DNA from: Actinomadura mexicana
Lineage (GTDB): Bacteria; Actinomycetota; Actinomycetes; Streptosporangiales; Streptosporangiaceae
Direction: 5' to 3'
DNA: 64,000 nt
Assembly: GCF_900188105.1 (NCBI RefSeq)
Contig: NZ_FZNP01000006.1
Span: 419,967-483,966, forward strand
Positions 61,728-64,000 of this stretch are shown here, piece after piece (position 1 is the first letter of the stretch; each line of letters opens with the position of its first letter). Made by a program: the position numbers and the translations under genes. A model generated the notes under the pieces. It was given only the letters and a program-made list of their open reading frames with translations. It made no database searches and was not told where the DNA came from.

Positions 61728-63746
61728 ATGCACGTCGAGTCCGGAACGTCCAGCATGCCCGGCATTCCGAGGCTTGGTCGCATTCCCATCGTCGACGTCG
61801 AGCCGGTGGTGGGGTGCGGCCGGTGGCCGGCGAAGGCCGTGGTGGGTGAGACGGTCGAGGTGTCGGCGACGGTGTTCCGGGAGGGGCACGAGCGGCTGGG
61901 TGCGGCGGTGGTGCTGCGGACGCCGGAGGGTGAGGAGCTGGCGCCGCAGCGGATGAGCGAGGTCGGGGCCGGGCTGGACCGGTGGTCGGCGCGGGTGACG
62001 CCGACGGAGATGGGGTCGTGGTCGTTCCGGGTGGAGGCCTGGGGCGATCCGATCGCCCACTGGTGGCACGACGCTCAGATCAAGGTTCCGCGCGGTCAGG
62101 ACGTCGAACTCATGCTCGCCGAGGGGGCGCAGCTGTTCGCCCGCGCGGCGCAGGCCGTCCCGAGCAAGGACCGCCCGACCGTGGAGCGGCTGGCCAAGCG
62201 CCTGCGGGACGAGACCGTGCCGGTCGCCGACCGGATGGAGGCCGTGGCCGATCCCGACGTCGCCGACATCCTGGAACGCCATCCGTTGCGGGACCTGCTG
62301 ACGGTCGGTGACTGGTTTCCGCTGGTGGTGCACCGGCAGCGGGCGCTGTTCGGGGCCTGGTACGAGTTCTTCCCCCGCTCCGAAGGCGCCGCCTTCGACC
62401 CGCTGGGACGCCGCGGCCCCATCTCCGGCACCTTCCGCACCGCGATGAAACGGCTCCCCGCCATCGCCGACATGGGCTTCGACGTGGTCTACCTACCGCC
62501 CATCCACCCGATCGGCACCAGCCACCGCAAAGGCCCCAACAACACCCTGGACGCCGGCCCCTACGACCCCGGCTCCCCCTGGGCCATCGGATCGGCCGAC
62601 GGCGGCCACGACGCCGTCCACCCCGACCTGGGCACCCTGGACGACTTCGACGCCTTCGTCGAACACGCCGGCAACTGCGGCCTGGAAATCGCCCTGGACC
62701 TGGCCCTGCAATGCTCCCCCGACCACCCCTGGGTACGCGACCACCCCGAATGGTTCACCACCCGCGCCGACGGCACCATCGCCTACGCCGAGAACCCGCC
62801 CAAGAAATACCAGGACATCTACCCCCTCAACTTCGACCACGACCCCGACGGCCTCTACACCGCCGTCAAAAACCTCCTCCACCACTGGATGGACCACGGC
62901 GTCCGGATCTTCCGCGTCGACAACCCCCACACCAAACCCGCCGCGTTCTGGGAACGGCTCCTGGCCGACATCCACACCACCGACCCCGACGTACTGTTCC
63001 TGGCCGAAGCCTTCACCCGCCCCGCCATGATGCACACCCTCGCCAAAATCGGATTCCACCAGTCCTACACCTACTTCACCTGGCGCAACAACGCCGAAGA
63101 ACTCACCGAATACCTCACCCAGCTCACCGGCACCACCGCCGCCTACATGCGCCCCAACTTCTTCACCAACACCCCCGACATCCTCAGCGAATACCTCCAG
63201 CACGGAGGCCGCCCCGCCTTCGAAATCCGCGCCGTCCTCGCCGCGCTCCTCTCCCCCACCTGGGGCATCTACTCCGGCTACGAACTCTGCGAGAACACCC
63301 CCGTACGCCCCGGCAGCGAGGAATACCGCGACTCCGAGAAATACCAGTACCGACCCCGCGACTGGGAAACCGCCGACCGCACCGGCACCACCATCGCCCC
63401 CCTCATCACCACCCTCAACACACTCCGCAACACCCACCCCGCCCTCCAACAACTCCGCAACCTGCACTTCCACCACATCGACCAACCCGAACTCCTCGCC
63501 TTCTCCAAACGCCACCTCCACGACACCGTCCTGACCATCATCAACCTCAACCCCCACCAACCCCGCGAAGCCACCGTCCACCTCGACCTCCCCGCACTCG
63601 GCCTCCCCGACGACCCCGACCGGCCCCACACCGTCACCGACCAACTCGACGGCACGACCTACACCTGGCGCGGATCGAACTACGTCCACCTCGATCCCCG
63701 AGTCCGACCCGCACACGTCCTGACGTTCGGGAGCAGCGAGAGTTGA
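61728..63746 (+). CDS. glgE: alpha-1,4-glucan:maltose-1-phosphate maltosyltransferase
   Basis: A 672-residue GH13_3 enzyme that adds maltose from maltose-1-phosphate to alpha-glucans. DMGFDVVYLPPIHPIG, the nucleophile in FRVDNPHTKP and the acid/base Glu in LFLAEAFTRP are intact; C-terminal beta domain present. Next to treS (product: maltose, then maltose-1-P) it forms the TreS-Pep2-GlgE route. Base composition changes sharply near residue 214: bases before are G-rich, bases after are C-rich, as if the catalytic part came from another source. Confidence 0.94.
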   Translation: MHVESGTSSMPGIPRLGRIPIVDVEPVVGCGRWPAKAVVGETVEVSATVFREGHERLGAAVVLRTPEGEELAPQRMSEVGAGLDRWSARVTPTEMGSWSFRVEAWGDPIAHWWHDAQIKVPRGQDVELMLAEGAQLFARAAQAVPSKDRPTVERLAKRLRDETVPVADRMEAVADPDVADILERHPLRDLLTVGDWFPLVVHRQRALFGAWYEFFPRSEGAAFDPLGRRGPISGTFRTAMKRLPAIADMGFDVVYLPPIHPIGTSHRKGPNNTLDAGPYDPGSPWAIGSADGGHDAVHPDLGTLDDFDAFVEHAGNCGLEIALDLALQCSPDHPWVRDHPEWFTTRADGTIAYAENPPKKYQDIYPLNFDHDPDGLYTAVKNLLHHWMDHGVRIFRVDNPHTKPAAFWERLLADIHTTDPDVLFLAEAFTRPAMMHTLAKIGFHQSYTYFTWRNNAEELTEYLTQLTGTTAAYMRPNFFTNTPDILSEYLQHGGRPAFEIRAVLAALLSPTWGIYSGYELCENTPVRPGSEEYRDSEKYQYRPRDWETADRTGTTIAPLITTLNTLRNTHPALQQLRNLHFHHIDQPELLAFSKRHLHDTVLTIINLNPHQPREATVHLDLPALGLPDDPDRPHTVTDQLDGTTYTWRGSNYVHLDPRVRPAHVLTFGSSES

Positions 63747-64000
63747 GCGGATCCCACGAGCCCCAGTCCCCGGCCGTCCCGCCGGAAGCCCCTCCTGGCC
63801 AGATGCCCCGGGACGATCCCTTCACCGAGATCCCTTCGGATGCCATTCCGACGCAGTCCGAACCCGTCCCGGACGCATTCGACCCGGATACCCCACGTGA
63901 CCCGCACTGGTTCAAGACGGCGGTGTTCTACGAGGTGTCGGTCCGGGGGTTCGCCGATTCCAACGACGACGGTTACGGCGACCTGCGCGGGCTGATCTCC
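63743..64000 (+). CDS. treS: trehalose synthase, 5' end only
   Basis: The gene continues past the window. After a Pro/Glu-rich N-terminal extension comes DPHWFKTAVFYEVSVRGFADSNDDGYGDLRGL, the opening of the TreS GH13 domain, which interconverts maltose and trehalose. A TTG at 63743 overlaps the glgE stop (TTGA) and is in frame; an ATG at 63803 is an alternative. Either way it is co-transcribed with glgE. Confidence 0.85.
   Translation, partial: MSGSHEPQSPAVPPEAPPGQMPRDDPFTEIPSDAIPTQSEPVPDAFDPDTPRDPHWFKTAVFYEVSVRGFADSNDDGYGDLRGLIS

Overview
This window is chromosomal DNA of a very GC-rich actinobacterium. Nearly every gene ends codons in G or C, GTG and TTG starts are common, and there are no insertion sequences, phage genes, CRISPR arrays or tRNAs that I can see. 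The gene content (cimA, mycobacterial-type glgE/treS, glgP, F420-linked oxidoreductases, DUF1206, DUF2079 and DUF6458 proteins, many Ser/Thr kinases, gatCAB) fits the Streptosporangiales/Thermomonosporaceae (Actinomadura-like). That placement is inference from gene content, not a database match.

Region 1 (1-18.6 kb) is mainly branched-chain amino acid and serine synthesis on the minus strand: ilvB-ilvN-ilvC, serA, leuB, ilvE and cimA. CimA makes citramalate, LeuB acts on the citramalate-derived and leucine intermediates, and IlvBN, IlvC and IlvE complete isoleucine, valine and leucine. Three short Ile/Leu/Val-rich leader peptides lie in front of ilvB, cimA and a small-ORF/fhuF-like/leuB unit. 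In each, the Arg/Ala/Gly-coding 3' end begins a 10-bp stem; ilvB and cimA then have a classic U-tailed terminator. A 17-bp palindromic motif resembling GTCTCATATGTCGAGAC lies about 40-70 nt upstream of each leader and of leuB. This is the most interesting system in the window. Interspersed are a cold-shock-domain gene with an AT-rich upstream region, a thymidylate-synthase-like protein, a DUF2079 membrane protein, and a PadR-controlled ABC exporter.

Region 2 (18.6-38 kb) holds two membrane-bound GGDEF-EAL c-di-GMP proteins, a PQQ-type sugar dehydrogenase lipoprotein, gatCAB (tRNA amidotransferase), ligA, a MetE-like protein, an LLM F420 oxidoreductase, mnmA and a cysteine desulfurase (the sulfur donor for MnmA chemistry), plus DUF proteins.

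Region 3 (38-52 kb) has a TetR regulator, an MFS transporter behind three operator-like repeats, a kinase, etfBA, a run of two active kinases and one predicted pseudokinase, an acyl-ACP desaturase behind a perfect palindrome, an SDR, an F420-dependent NADP reductase divergent from an HxlR regulator, and an enoyl-CoA hydratase.

Region 4 (52-64 kb) has an SNF2 helicase interrupted by a 405-residue intein inside its Walker A motif, a SWIM zinc-finger partner, a decayed stretch with a histidine-kinase remnant, a hexanucleotide repeat and an ABC-ATPase remnant, an Xre/membrane-protein pair, and the alpha-glucan genes glgP, glgE and the start of treS. glgE shows an abrupt change in base composition about one third of the way in.
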